The notes beneath the pieces are model-generated. The model was given only the letters and a program-made list of their open reading frames with translations, ran no database searches and was not told the DNA's origin. 42,609 nt of DNA. It comes from an uncultured Pelagibacteraceae bacterium. GTDB taxonomy: Bacteria; Pseudomonadota; Alphaproteobacteria; Pelagibacterales; Pelagibacteraceae. Location of the stretch: the NCBI GenBank assembly GCA_902598015.1, contig CACJZT010000008.1, forward strand, positions 1 to 42,609, written 5' to 3'. Every line of letters starts with the position of its first letter. Position 1 is the first letter of the stretch. Shown here piece by piece: positions 1 through 7,743 of the stretch. Position numbers and translations under genes: made by a program.

Positions 1-183
1 GAAGAAACACAAAAAGTGGCAGATATTTCAAATTGCCCAATAGTTATATCTGGCGGCGTTTCATCAATTGATGATATTAAAAAAGCAAAAAAATTAAATA
101 ATATCGAAGGTATAATAGTCGGGAAAGCTATATATGACGGAGATATAAAGCTAGATGAACTTGCAAAAGAAATAGATGCTTAA
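1..183 (+). CDS. hisA: HisA, phosphoribosylformimino-AICAR ribotide isomerase (C-terminal end only)
   Basis: Frame 1 is open from the left edge to a TAA at 181-183 and gives the last 60 residues of a (beta/alpha)8 barrel. The segment [12 protein letters not shown] is the phosphate-binding strand/loop shared by HisA and HisF, and [13 protein letters not shown] is the typical HisA end (the ...GaIvGkAlYeG... pattern). HisA isomerises ProFAR to PRFAR in histidine biosynthesis. The stop codon overlaps the start of hisF by 8 bases, so the two genes are translationally coupled. The 5' part lies outside the window. HisA rather than a second HisF is preferred because of the GKAIYDG motif and the immediate hisF partner. 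Confidence 0.93.
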   Translation, partial: EETQKVADISNCPIVISGGVSSIDDIKKAKKLNNIEGIIVGKAIYDGDIKLDELAKEIDA

Positions 184-928
184 AAATAGAATTATACCTT
201 GTTTAGATGTTAAAAATGGTCGAGTTGTAAAAGGTATTAACTTTGTAGATCTTAAAGACGCAGGTGATCCGGTTGAACAAGCAAAAATTTACAGCGATGG
301 TGGTGCTGATGAAATTTGCTTTTTAGATATTACGGCTTCAAATGAAAATAGAGATACTATTTACGAGGTTGTAGAGAAAACTTCTAAGAAATGTTTTGTG
401 CCCTTAACAGTAGGTGGTGGTGTTAGAAGTATTGATGATATTAATAAATTACTTAATTGTGGGGCTGACAAAGTATCTATAAATACAGCTGCTGTTCAAA
501 ATTCAAAAGTTGTTGAAGATAGTTCTAGAAAATTTGGATCACAGTGCATTGTTGTTGCAATTGATGCAAAAAGAAAAGACGATGAATGGGAAATCTTTAC
601 TCATGGGGGAAGAAATCCAACTGGCATAAATGCATTAAAATTTGCGTCTAAAATGGAAAAATGTGGTGCTGGTGAGTTATTAGTGACCTCTATGGATAAG
701 GATGGAACTCAGTCTGGATATGATATTGAATTAATGCAAAAGATATCATCAATGGTCAATATTCCAGTTATTGCATCAGGCGGGGTTGGAACTTTAGATC
801 ATTTAGTTGATGGAATAAAATCAGGTGCAAGTGCTGTTTTAGCTGCATCTATATTCCATTATGGGACTTATTCAGTAAATGAAGCTAAGCAATATTTGGC
901 TTCAAAAGATATACCTGTTAGGATTTAG
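176..928 (+). CDS. hisF: HisF, imidazole glycerol phosphate synthase cyclase subunit
   Basis: A full-length 250-residue HisF. It forms the cyclase half of IGP synthase: with HisH-supplied ammonia it converts PRFAR to imidazole glycerol phosphate and AICAR. The two catalytic aspartates are visible, Asp11 in [13 protein letters not shown] and Asp130 in VVAIDAKR, and both phosphate sites are intact (TVGGGVRS near 78-85 and IASGGVG in the C-terminal half). The ATG at 176 lies inside the end of hisA (8-base overlap). hisE follows one base after its stop. AICAR released here is a substrate of PurH, encoded 15 kb downstream. Confidence 0.97.
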   Translation: MLKNRIIPCLDVKNGRVVKGINFVDLKDAGDPVEQAKIYSDGGADEICFLDITASNENRDTIYEVVEKTSKKCFVPLTVGGGVRSIDDINKLLNCGADKVSINTAAVQNSKVVEDSSRKFGSQCIVVAIDAKRKDDEWEIFTHGGRNPTGINALKFASKMEKCGAGELLVTSMDKDGTQSGYDIELMQKISSMVNIPVIASGGVGTLDHLVDGIKSGASAVLAASIFHYGTYSVNEAKQYLASKDIPVRI

Positions 929-929
929 A

Positions 930-1202
930 ATGTTAAAGATTTTAGAAGATCTCGTAAAACTTGCAAGAGAGCGAAAAAGTAACCCTGTTGAAGGTTCATA
1001 CACTAGTAGGCTTTTAGAAGATAAATCTTTAGCAAAAGAAAAGGTTTTAGAAGAGATAAATGAACTAATAGAAGCTGTAGAGCAAGACTCAAATAAAATC
1101 CATGAAGCAGCAGATGTTTTATATCACTTAATCATGTATCTTGAAAAAAGTGGTATAAAAATTGAAGAAGTAATGGATGAACTTAGTTCAAGAAAAAAGT
1201 AG
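930..1202 (+). CDS. hisE: HisE, phosphoribosyl-ATP pyrophosphatase
   Basis: A 90-residue protein of the MazG-like all-alpha NTP pyrophosphohydrolase fold. It hydrolyses PR-ATP to PR-AMP in the second step of histidine synthesis. The metal-binding acidic helices are seen in EKVLEEINELIEAVEQ and HEAADVLYHLI. I place the start at the ATG at 930, one base after the hisF stop. An in-frame ATG at 879 would add 17 residues lying wholly inside hisF and not matching the family, so it is rejected. It is the third consecutive his gene. The separate hisI cyclohydrolase is not in the window. Confidence 0.93.
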   Translation: MLKILEDLVKLARERKSNPVEGSYTSRLLEDKSLAKEKVLEEINELIEAVEQDSNKIHEAADVLYHLIMYLEKSGIKIEEVMDELSSRKK

Positions 1203-1208
1203 AAAGAA

Positions 1209-1625
1209 ATGGATAGAAAACCATTCATAGAAAGATTAAAGAAAGAAGTACCAGAACTAAAAAAAGAAGGTTGGGGTCAAACCGAGATTGACACGTTATT
1301 AAAACATTTTTCATTTTATCTAGGTTTAATTAATGGCGAAATTAAACCTAACTCAGAAAAACAAATCAGTTTTATAAAAAAAGTGAAAGATTATAAAACA
1401 GCGATACCTAAAAATATTCACGAAAAAGTTTACTTTAAATATATGAAATTCTTTTTTGATAAAAACTCAAAGAAAAAAGAAATAATAGAAGACAAAATTT
1501 GGAAGAACATCGAAACCAATGCCCCAGGCACAATGCAATATTCTCAAGAAATGATTGATAGACTAAATACTGAATACGAACCGGTTTCAAAAAGTGACTG
1601 GTATGACGATTGGAAGTACAACTAA
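1209..1625 (+). CDS. DUF413/MaoP-like small protein
   Basis: A 138-residue soluble protein starting six bases after hisE, probably in the same transcript. Residues roughly 35-85 (a Leu-x-x-Gly-x-x-x-Pro stretch, then Glu...Val...KYM) follow the spacing I remember for the DUF413 family, whose E. coli member MaoP (YifE) organises the Ori macrodomain. That assignment is by eye only. The C-terminal 50 residues, acidic and ending in DWYDDWKYN, are not explained by that family. No signal peptide or membrane segment is seen. What it does next to the his genes is unknown. Confidence 0.5.
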   Translation: MDRKPFIERLKKEVPELKKEGWGQTEIDTLLKHFSFYLGLINGEIKPNSEKQISFIKKVKDYKTAIPKNIHEKVYFKYMKFFFDKNSKKKEIIEDKIWKNIETNAPGTMQYSQEMIDRLNTEYEPVSKSDWYDDWKYN

Positions 1626-1702
1626 TATAAATAACTAATTTAGGGTTTTGTAGCGTGGTGAATTAACTTGCCTTTATAAATTGATTTTAATATGATGATA
1701 TT

Positions 1703-1762
1703 GTCCTGATTTAGAAAATAACTCTACTTGCTGGGACTTTAAACACAACGCTAAAGGAGGCA
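1703..1762 (+). promoter_or_regulatory. Candidate SAM-II/SAM-V-type riboswitch overlapping a ribosome binding site
   Basis: The 5' leader of the short gene at 1764 has the order of conserved blocks known from SAM-II and SAM-V aptamers: stem strand GTCC (1703-1706), GATTTA (1708-1713), TTGC (1728-1731), closing strand GGAC (1734-1737), TTTAAACA (1738-1745), then GCTAAAGGAGG (1750-1760). CTCT (1722-1725), just before TTGC, can pair with GGAG (1756-1759), forming a pseudoknot that would hide the Shine-Dalgarno sequence. SAM-V riboswitches were described from Pelagibacter and act this way. The motif comparison is from memory and the ligand is inferred. Confidence 0.62.
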
Positions 1763-1763
1763 G

Positions 1764-1931
1764 ATGAAACTAATAATACAATCAATCAAAAACTATTTTA
1801 AATCTAAAAAAGATAGAGGATTAGAACCTGTATTCTTTGAAAAAATAGGTGATCAAAAAACATCAAGAGATCAGATGCGTAAAAATTTAATTAAAGCATT
1901 AGAGAAAAATGGTTGGACAATAAAAAAATAA
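1764..1931 (+). CDS. Small basic protein of unknown function behind the riboswitch-like leader
   Basis: A 55-residue open frame from ATG 1764 to TAA 1929-1931. It is preceded by the best Shine-Dalgarno in this part of the window (AAAGGAGG, four bases before the ATG), which is strong support for translation in an AT-rich genome where most genes lack one. The product starts MKLIIQSIKNYFKSKKDRG and ends GWTIKK. It is basic and probably helical, with a DQMRKNLIKALEKNGW segment reminiscent of many small SAR11 proteins. No family is recognised. It ends one base from the convergent dctM stop. If the leader is a SAM switch, the protein would be made when SAM is low. Confidence 0.62.
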   Translation: MKLIIQSIKNYFKSKKDRGLEPVFFEKIGDQKTSRDQMRKNLIKALEKNGWTIKK

Positions 1932-1932
1932 T

Positions 1933-3198
1933 TTACAATTTACTAGGTAACCAGGTTGAGAATATTGGAAATAGAATCATTAGTATTCCATAAATTATTC
2001 CAACGATTGTAAACAAAGGAACTTCTTTGAAAGCTTTGGCTGGATTTTCTTTGATCACACCTGCAGCTGTATAAATACCAACGCATACAGGGGGTGTTAT
2101 CATTCCTATTCCTGCAAATGCAACAAACACCACATAAAGATGAAGTAAACTCTGATTGAATGATAATGTGATTGCCGCAAAAATTGGAACAGTTAAATAA
2201 AATACAGGAACAATTTCAATAAACGTTCCAAGAATTAAACAAATTGCTCCAAGCATTATCCAGAACAGATTTACACTTACACCTTTATCTGTAAAAAATG
2301 TAATAATTTTTTGAGGAGCCTGAGTATAAGTTAAAACTACACTTAAGAATGTTGCAGTTGCTATAATTGCAAAAATTACAGCTGTAATGATGGCTGTTTC
2401 TCTTAAACAGCTCATTAAAGATGAAAAAGTAAGTTCTCGGTAAATTAAAAATCCAATCAGCACTGCATAAACTCCTGCAACAGCAGCAGATTCAGATGGA
2501 GTTAATATTCCAGCATAAATTCCACCCAAAATTATCACTGGAGTGATCAATGCCGGAAGTGCTGCAATGAAAGAACTTACTCTTTCCTTAAAAGAAGCCT
2601 TTTTATCTGTTCTAATATGCCTGCATTTAAATAAAACTAGAAGGACCATCAAAATAAGTAGAACAAGCCCCGGAATAACGCCTGCTGCAAAAGTTTTTGA
2701 GACTGGAACATTAGTTAGAGCACTAAATAGAATTGCTGCATTAGAAGGAGGTATCAATGCCTCTAATAGAGCAGCAGAAGCTGCTAGAACAACAACAAAA
2801 GGAGTTGGGTAACCTTGTTCGATCATTTTAGGCATCATGATCGTCCCAACAGCAGTGATTGCTGCTAGTATGGATCCACAAAAAGCTGCAAAGAATCCCA
2901 TCGCAATAACCATCGCAACACCTAATCCACCTGGCCAATGGCCAACAAGTGTTGTTGTGAACTTAACTAATCTTGAAGCAGCTCCACCTTTTAACATAGC
3001 CATTCCAGTAAAAATAAATAATGGAACAGCGATTAGAACATGTTTAGTTAATGCGCCAAATGAAACTTGAATCAAAACCGACCAAGGTAAACTCAATCCT
3101 GCAATTGCAGCTAATGAACTTCCTAAACCAAATACTAAAAAAATTGGAACGGAAATAACTAATGTTATAAGAGAAATAATAAAAGCCAATCCAAACAT
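1933..3198 (-). CDS. dctM: TRAP transporter large permease subunit (DctM family)
   Basis: A 421-residue, highly hydrophobic protein with about 12 predicted membrane segments, the length and composition of DctM. It is the channel subunit of a tripartite ATP-independent periplasmic transporter, using an Na+ or proton gradient for uptake. Family-like stretches include LIPPSNAAILFSAL, GILTPSESAAVAGVYA and GMITPPVCVGIYTAAG, which match the conserved Pro-Pro and TP-SE-AA motifs of DctM. Its ATG directly follows the dctQ stop (TAA/ATG abutting), and dctQ and dctP lie upstream, so the three form one minus-strand operon. Confidence 0.95.
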   Translation of the reverse strand: MFGLAFIISLITLVISVPIFLVFGLGSSLAAIAGLSLPWSVLIQVSFGALTKHVLIAVPLFIFTGMAMLKGGAASRLVKFTTTLVGHWPGGLGVAMVIAMGFFAAFCGSILAAITAVGTIMMPKMIEQGYPTPFVVVLAASAALLEALIPPSNAAILFSALTNVPVSKTFAAGVIPGLVLLILMVLLVLFKCRHIRTDKKASFKERVSSFIAALPALITPVIILGGIYAGILTPSESAAVAGVYAVLIGFLIYRELTFSSLMSCLRETAIITAVIFAIIATATFLSVVLTYTQAPQKIITFFTDKGVSVNLFWIMLGAICLILGTFIEIVPVFYLTVPIFAAITLSFNQSLLHLYVVFVAFAGIGMITPPVCVGIYTAAGVIKENPAKAFKEVPLFTIVGIIYGILMILFPIFSTWLPSKL

Positions 3199-3693
3199 TT
3201 ATTCTCTCCCTAAAAGTTTTTTTAAATTATCTAAAATAAGCTCTAATGAAGTTAATGCTAAAATTAAAAAGCCAACTGGAAATGCTAAAAACATCCACCA
3301 AATGGGAATATTAATTTCCAATTCCATCATTTGTCCTAAATTGTAATACATTGTGGTTGCATCAACTCCTGCTTTAAAGAAGACACATGCCGAAATGAGA
3401 GCTATTAAATTTACGATTGTTCCAATAATATTTTTTGATCTTTCAGATAAATAGTGACTTAAAAAATCTACTTTAATATGTTGTCCTTGTTTTAATAAAG
3501 GACCTAATAATGGAAATACTAACCAACTAACCATTACAGGTGGTAATTCAATAAACCAAGCAAATCCTGTACCTGTGATAAATCTTGTTGTGGCGCTCAA
3601 AGCTAAAGCTGCCACCATTAAAAAGACGATGAACATTGCGAGCGAAATTGCAGCTTTTGCTAGCAAATTATTAATAGCTCGCAATGCCCTCAT
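3199..3693 (-). CDS. dctQ: TRAP transporter small permease subunit (DctQ family)
   Basis: A 164-residue protein with four hydrophobic segments (roughly residues 15-38, 48-68, 90-110 and 130-152), the normal size and topology of DctQ. It is the small membrane partner that binds DctM. The segment WFIELPPVMVSWLVFPLLGP corresponds to the family's conserved W-x-E...W..fLG region, and GQHIKVDFL to the typical R/H-x-x-V-D motif. It lies between dctP (28 bases upstream) and dctM (no gap), consistent with co-expression of stoichiometric partners. Confidence 0.93.
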   Translation of the reverse strand: MRALRAINNLLAKAAISLAMFIVFLMVAALALSATTRFITGTGFAWFIELPPVMVSWLVFPLLGPLLKQGQHIKVDFLSHYLSERSKNIIGTIVNLIALISACVFFKAGVDATTMYYNLGQMMELEINIPIWWMFLAFPVGFLILALTSLELILDNLKKLLGRE

Positions 3694-3721
3694 AATCTTT
3701 ATAGAAAAAGTTTAACTTCTT

Positions 3722-4738
3722 CTAATTACTTTTAGCATATGCTTGTGCTGCCTCTAAGGCATCAGCATCAATCATTTTAGCCATTGCTGGCATTACTTCA
3801 TCTTTCATAAGCTTATCAAACTTAGCTTTTTCAGCTCCTGAAAGTGTAGTAACAACCCCACCTCTTTCTTGGAATTTTTTAAGAGTACTTTCTCCAGTAT
3901 CCATAATTAAGTCAGTTGATCTTTTTCCAATTTCTTTTCCAACATCCATTATGATTTTTTGTAAGTCTGGAGATAGACTATTAAACCAAGTTGAGTTTGC
4001 CATAATATATGCATCAGCATAATATTGATAAGGCTTTTGAGCGTATTTTAAAAACTCCCACCAGCTATATGCTTCGATACTTCCTGGAGGACTATTTATC
4101 GTATCAATCATTCCAGTTTGTAAAGAAGTGTAAACTTCACCTGTAGGCAACGATACTCTGTTTGCTCCTAAAGCATCCCACATAGGCTCTTCACTTTTTA
4201 AAAGTCTTCTAGCCTTCAGACCTTTCATAGCATCTATACCCGTTAACTCTTTTGCGCTTGAAAAAGTCATTACAGGCCCAACTGGGTTATACATTACTAA
4301 TGTAGAATTAGTTTTTTTTGTTAATTCACCCCAAATTTCTTTTCCTTTAGGTGAATTTTGAAAAAAACCTCTTTGTTGTTCCCATGAATTAAATAATCCT
4401 GGGAATGAAGCAACATTAAAGTTTTTGTTTATTGGTGGAAAACTTACCACTCCAACAATTCCTCCAAGTTCAACTGCACCAGAAGTTACCGCTCCCATTA
4501 CTTCTCTAATTCCAAATAATTGTTTAGATGGATAAACTTCGATTTTTAATTTCCCTTTTGCTCTTTTATTTACTTCATCTGCAAAAATTTGAGCATGTTT
4601 TGCACTGTGGTGCTTCGGACTCCAGTGAACAGATAATCGTCCCACTATTTCTGAAAAAGCAGCTGTTGAAGTAAGAACAAATGAAAAAATAAATGTTAAG
4701 CTAATAATAGCTTTATAAATTGACTTAAATTTATTCAT
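3722..4738 (-). CDS. dctP: TRAP transporter periplasmic substrate-binding protein (DctP family)
   Basis: A 338-residue secreted binding protein. Residues 1-29 form a signal peptide (basic MNKFKSIYK, a hydrophobic core, then TAAFSE). The mature part has DctP landmarks: ADEVNKRAKGKLKIEVYPS near 53-71, AVTSGAVELGG, and GLKARRLL, which carries the conserved arginine that normally binds a substrate carboxylate. The downstream YTSLQTGMIDTINSPPGS is the typical second-lobe motif. The ligand is probably a small organic acid, but the sequence does not tell which. An AGAGAGGA ribosome site lies a few bases before the ATG. It is the first gene of the operon, divergent from the pilin genes. Confidence 0.94.
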   Translation of the reverse strand: MNKFKSIYKAIISLTFIFSFVLTSTAAFSEIVGRLSVHWSPKHHSAKHAQIFADEVNKRAKGKLKIEVYPSKQLFGIREVMGAVTSGAVELGGIVGVVSFPPINKNFNVASFPGLFNSWEQQRGFFQNSPKGKEIWGELTKKTNSTLVMYNPVGPVMTFSSAKELTGIDAMKGLKARRLLKSEEPMWDALGANRVSLPTGEVYTSLQTGMIDTINSPPGSIEAYSWWEFLKYAQKPYQYYADAYIMANSTWFNSLSPDLQKIIMDVGKEIGKRSTDLIMDTGESTLKKFQERGGVVTTLSGAEKAKFDKLMKDEVMPAMAKMIDADALEAAQAYAKSN

Positions 4739-4830
4739 TTTTCCTCTCTTTTTTTTAAAATTGATCTTATTAGTTGCATATATTTTAACAATGCAAAATT
4801 TTATAAAATTTAATAGAATATGTTCTCAAA
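4739..4830. promoter_or_regulatory. Divergent intergenic region between dctP and the prepilin genes
   Basis: These 92 bases must hold both promoters. A perfect 6-bp inverted repeat, TTGCAT (4774-4779) and ATGCAA (4791-4796) with an 11-base spacer, sits in the middle and could be an operator. Near the pilin start there is TAATAGAAT (about 4811-4819), a plausible -10 for a very short leader. No clear -35 is seen. The assignment is weak and rests on position plus symmetry. Confidence 0.35.
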
Positions 4831-5334
4831 ATGAAGCGCAATGGTTTCACTTTAATAGAACTGCTTGTTGTAGTAGCAATAATAGGTATCTTAGCTGCAG
4901 TTGGTGTTGTTGCTTATAGTGGTTATACAAGTGGCGCAAAAGCTTCAGCCTCGAGAAGCTGCTATACTTCTGTGGTTAAATATATTGAAACAGAGTTATT
5001 ACTTTGTCAGCTTGGAAATCCCAATGTAATGGATGGAGAATTAAGCTGCTCAGGTTATAATACGGCAACAGGGGCATTTAATATAATGCAGGCTCTTGCT
5101 AATGTAAGATCTTTAAGAGGTTCGGTCACGCCAGGAATAGATGAAGGTGTATTAAAAACATATCGAAACCCGTATGATACTTCTCTTCCATGCATTAGAT
5201 CTCGAACAGGCTTCACCCCTGGTCAGGTCAGCATAAGCACCAATGGAACAAAGTTACAATTGAGAGCTTGTTTTAAAGATGGTTGTGGATCAGATGACTC
5301 TATCAGTAATGATATAGATGTAAGTTTAAAATAG
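4831..5334 (+). CDS. Type IV prepilin-like protein 1 (GspG/PilA family N-terminus)
   Basis: A 167-residue class-III signal peptide protein. The five-residue leader MKRNG is followed by the processing site G/FTLIE, with Glu+5 present, and a hydrophobic helix LLVVVAIIGILAAVGVVAYS. PilD-type peptidase would cut after Gly5 and methylate Phe6. The rest is a small periplasmic head with six cysteines, enough for disulphide loops as in pilin D-regions. It is the first of three adjacent paralogues that share 33 identical residues from the cleavage glycine onward but diverge after about residue 60. Probably a major or minor pilin or pseudopilin. Assembly genes are not in the window. Confidence 0.9.
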   Translation: MKRNGFTLIELLVVVAIIGILAAVGVVAYSGYTSGAKASASRSCYTSVVKYIETELLLCQLGNPNVMDGELSCSGYNTATGAFNIMQALANVRSLRGSVTPGIDEGVLKTYRNPYDTSLPCIRSRTGFTPGQVSISTNGTKLQLRACFKDGCGSDDSISNDIDVSLK

Positions 5335-5336
5335 TT

Positions 5337-5825
5337 ATGCAGTCTAAAGGTTTTACTTTAATTGAATTACTTGTCGTTGTAGCAATTATTGGCATCTTAG
5401 CTGCAGTTGGTGTTGTTGCCTATAGTGGATATACTAGTGGAGCAAAGAAATCAGCGACTAATTCAAATCATCAAGCAGTGGTTAAATATATAACTACAGA
5501 AGTATTAAAGTGTTCAATAGGTGAGAGTACAGCTATGGATGGAGAATTAGATTGCTCAAAAAGTGGCACATCTAACTGGAAAAATGATGTAGCGCAAACA
5601 GCCGTAAAAGTTTTGAATAAAAATTTTAAAAATCCTTACACTTCATTACCTCCAGTTTCTCATGGTGGAAACATTATTAACGATACAGATGTTGGATATA
5701 ATAGGCTGAGATCTCCTGGAACAACAATTAAAGTTTGGACTTGTGTTAAAACTCCTTGCTCAGGAACTGAATGTAGTATTCCAAACCACGTTTGTAGTGG
5801 TGATATTGACATAAGTGGTCTTTAA
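5337..5825 (+). CDS. Type IV prepilin-like protein 2
   Basis: A 162-residue paralogue starting two bases after the stop of prepilin 1. The leader MQSKG is cut before FTLIELL. The membrane helix is identical in protein to its neighbours, yet many codons differ (for example ctg versus tta for Leu, ata versus att for Ile), so the duplication is old and the helix is under strong purifying selection. VVKYITTEVLKCSIG aligns with VVKYIETELLLCQLG in paralogue 1, and the AMDGELDCS segment with VMDGELSCS. The C-terminal third contains a distinct Cys-rich region (CVKTPCSGTEC, then HVCSGD). It is probably co-transcribed with the other two. Confidence 0.9.
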   Translation: MQSKGFTLIELLVVVAIIGILAAVGVVAYSGYTSGAKKSATNSNHQAVVKYITTEVLKCSIGESTAMDGELDCSKSGTSNWKNDVAQTAVKVLNKNFKNPYTSLPPVSHGGNIINDTDVGYNRLRSPGTTIKVWTCVKTPCSGTECSIPNHVCSGDIDISGL

Positions 5826-5826
5826 A

Positions 5827-6306
5827 GTGTTAAAAAAAAACGGTTTTACTTTAATTGAACTTTTAGTGGTTGTTGCAATAATTGGAATTTTAGCTGCTGT
5901 TGGAGTTGTTGCTTATAGTGGTTATACATCTGGTGCGAAAAAAAATGTTGCTAAACAAAATCATAAGTTAATGGTGAAACAGTTTACAACTTTAGTTGTT
6001 GAATACGAAATTAATGGAAGCATAAATAGAATAATTAACGGAGGGGCATCCAAAAATTTTACCCAAAAAAATTTAGCTTTTGATTGCCCAGCTTTTCAGC
6101 ATCATTTTAAAGAAATTAAAAGTCCTTATGCAGATTCTGTTGCAAAATCTAAAGATCAGGATAATCAAGCCTGGGGTGGTGCTTGTTGTAATTATGGCAA
6201 AGAAGGTAGAACCTATATATTGAGTAAATCTGGGGGTTACTGTACATTTTCAACGTATATAGACAGTAATGAACTTGTTTATGATGAAGTAAAATGGTCT
6301 GATTAG
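5827..6306 (+). CDS. Type IV prepilin-like protein 3
   Basis: A 159-residue paralogue. I choose the GTG at 5827, one base after the prepilin 2 stop, because it gives the leader MLKKNG that matches the five-to-six residue leaders of its neighbours. A GTG at 5815 would overlap prepilin 2 and lengthen the leader by four residues. Cleavage would be before FTLIE. The N-terminal helix is identical to the other two. The head domain is different, with only four cysteines (FDCPAF, GACCNY, GYCTF) and more lysine. The divergent head suggests a minor pilin or a different surface partner rather than a redundant copy. Confidence 0.87.
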   Translation: MLKKNGFTLIELLVVVAIIGILAAVGVVAYSGYTSGAKKNVAKQNHKLMVKQFTTLVVEYEINGSINRIINGGASKNFTQKNLAFDCPAFQHHFKEIKSPYADSVAKSKDQDNQAWGGACCNYGKEGRTYILSKSGGYCTFSTYIDSNELVYDEVKWSD

Positions 6307-6324
6307 AAAATTAAAAATAGCTTT

Positions 6325-6690
6325 ATGAAATATGATGATAACAATATTTTTGCAAAAATCTTAAGAGGAGAAATTCCTTGTAATAAAATTTATGAGGATG
6401 ATTATGTTTTATCTTTTTATGATATTAACCCTCAAAAAAAAATTCATGCTTTAGTAATTCCAAAAGGAAAATATATTGATTTAGATGATTTCAGTTCAAA
6501 TGCATCAAATGACGAAATTGTAGGTTTAATGAAAGGCATAACAACGGTTTCAAAAAAATTAGGAATTTCATCAATTGACGGTAAGGGGTATAGGGCTCTT
6601 GCTAATATTAGTGACGATGGCGGCCAAGAAGTACCACATTTACATTTTCATTTATTTGGTGGTGAAAAAGTTGGAAAAATGGTTTCGTGA
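6325..6690 (+). CDS. HIT family nucleotide-binding protein (HINT-like)
   Basis: A 121-residue protein with the histidine triad HLHFHLFGG at residues 105-113. His105, His107 and His109 form the HxHxH nucleotidyl-transfer site. The start NIFAKILRGEIPCNKIYED is the classic HINT N-terminus, and HALVIPKGKY is the second family motif. HINT proteins hydrolyse adenosine phosphoramidates and acyl-AMPs. Its stop codon overlaps the GTG start of the next gene (GTGA), so the acetyltransferase is probably coupled to it. It follows the pilin genes by 18 bases but need not be functionally linked to them. Confidence 0.95.
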   Translation: MKYDDNNIFAKILRGEIPCNKIYEDDYVLSFYDINPQKKIHALVIPKGKYIDLDDFSSNASNDEIVGLMKGITTVSKKLGISSIDGKGYRALANISDDGGQEVPHLHFHLFGGEKVGKMVS

Positions 6691-7196
6691 TAACCAAAGT
6701 TGATAGAAAATATCTGGAAATTAATTCTATTAATGAAATTAATTCATCTGAACCAAAAATTAATTGTAAAATTGAAATGAAAAATCCTCCAGATTTTCAA
6801 ATAAATAAATTTTTTTACAAGCAGATTGGAAAAAGCTATCGTTGGATTGATCGCCTTGCTTGGGATGATGAGAAATGGATGAGTTATACAAATAATTCTA
6901 ATTTAGAAACATATATATTGAGAGAAAACCATAATTTAGTTGGTTTTTTCGAGCTCTTATTCCATCCTGAGACCAATAAATGTGAAGTCGCTTACTTTGG
7001 TATTTTAGATCAATACATCGGAAAAAATTATGGAAAATATCTCTTAACGGAAGCTCTGAAGTTAGGATTTAGAAAAAAGACTAAAAAAGTATGGCTTCAT
7101 ACATGCTCTTTAGATCACAAACATGCTTTAAAAAATTATTTGGGAAGAGGTATGAAAATTTTTAAATCTGAAACTATAAATTTGGATATTAGTTAA
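6687..7196 (+). CDS. GNAT family N-acetyltransferase
   Basis: A 169-residue protein starting at GTG 6687, overlapping the HIT stop by four bases. The acetyl-CoA-binding motif A is seen as VAYFGILDQYIGKNYGKYLL (a strand followed by the R/Q-x-x-G-x-G/A loop, here IGKNYGK). KVWLHTCSLDHKHALKNYLGRG is the motif B helix region, typical for enzymes that acetylate amines. Its substrate cannot be read from sequence. The N-terminal 60 residues are less typical. The 3' end overlaps the convergent lolA gene by eight bases. Confidence 0.85.
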   Translation: MITKVDRKYLEINSINEINSSEPKINCKIEMKNPPDFQINKFFYKQIGKSYRWIDRLAWDDEKWMSYTNNSNLETYILRENHNLVGFFELLFHPETNKCEVAYFGILDQYIGKNYGKYLLTEALKLGFRKKTKKVWLHTCSLDHKHALKNYLGRGMKIFKSETINLDIS

Positions 7197-7743
7197 TATA
7201 TTTTTGAATTCTAAATAAATTTTCATCAATCATTATATTTATATGTATATTGAATAACCTAGTTTCAACTCTGTTTTGATAAATATCAGTTGTTGTCCAT
7301 CCTTTTATTTCATAATTTTGTTTATCAAAAAAAATATTTAATAAATTATTATTATGTATAATTTCAAAAGAAAATGTATCATCATTTTCTCCGACTATTT
7401 CAACTTGTTCTATTTCCTTTAGTAGAAATTGTTTATCTAAAATTAAATTAAGAGGGGTGTCTTTAAGCTGGTATCTTAAATAATTTTTAACCTTTTTACT
7501 ATTAATCACCAAGGATCTTCCATTTGATACTAAAATTTTATTATAAATATCATCGTATTTACATAAAATTTTTTTTGGATAAGAAATTATACATTCTCCT
7601 TGTTCAATCTTTTCTCCAATTTTTTGTATGAATTTAAAGGATATATTTTCTGTCTCCTCTAATTTGTCTTTTATTAATTGCTTTGATGATGCAAAAATAT
7701 TTAATGGATAAAAAAATATTAAAATAAAAATTATATATTTCAC
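7189..7743 (-). CDS. lolA: LolA-like outer-membrane lipoprotein carrier
   Basis: A 184-residue secreted protein with a signal peptide (MKYIIFILIFFYPLNIFASS). The mature chain has the LolA half-barrel pattern: FKFIQKIGE near 36-44, then GECIISYPKKILCKYDD, the LolA hydrophobic-substrate entry region, and a C-terminal amphipathic strand series. LolA shuttles lipoproteins from LolCDE to the outer membrane. It directly follows ftsK, the order usual in alphaproteobacteria, and its GTG start overlaps the ftsK stop by one base. Sequence divergence is high, so the name rests on the fold pattern plus context. Confidence 0.8.
   Translation of the reverse strand: MKYIIFILIFFYPLNIFASSKQLIKDKLEETENISFKFIQKIGEKIEQGECIISYPKKILCKYDDIYNKILVSNGRSLVINSKKVKNYLRYQLKDTPLNLILDKQFLLKEIEQVEIVGENDDTFSFEIIHNNNLLNIFFDKQNYEIKGWTTTDIYQNRVETRLFNIHINIMIDENLFRIQKYIN

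Noticed and set aside
879..929. Upstream ATG for hisE
   Set aside because: It lies wholly within hisF and would add 17 residues not typical of HisE. The ATG at 930 fits.
1648..1690. Possible second aptamer ahead of the SAM-like leader (GTGGTGAATTAACTTGCC)
   Set aside because: Tandem SAM-II/SAM-V leaders exist, and this stretch recalls the first half of SAM-II, but no GCTAAA block or closing stem follows before the downstream element.
2543..3070. Plus-strand open frames inside dctM
   Set aside because: They are shadows of a strong TRAP permease gene on the other strand; no start signal or family likeness.
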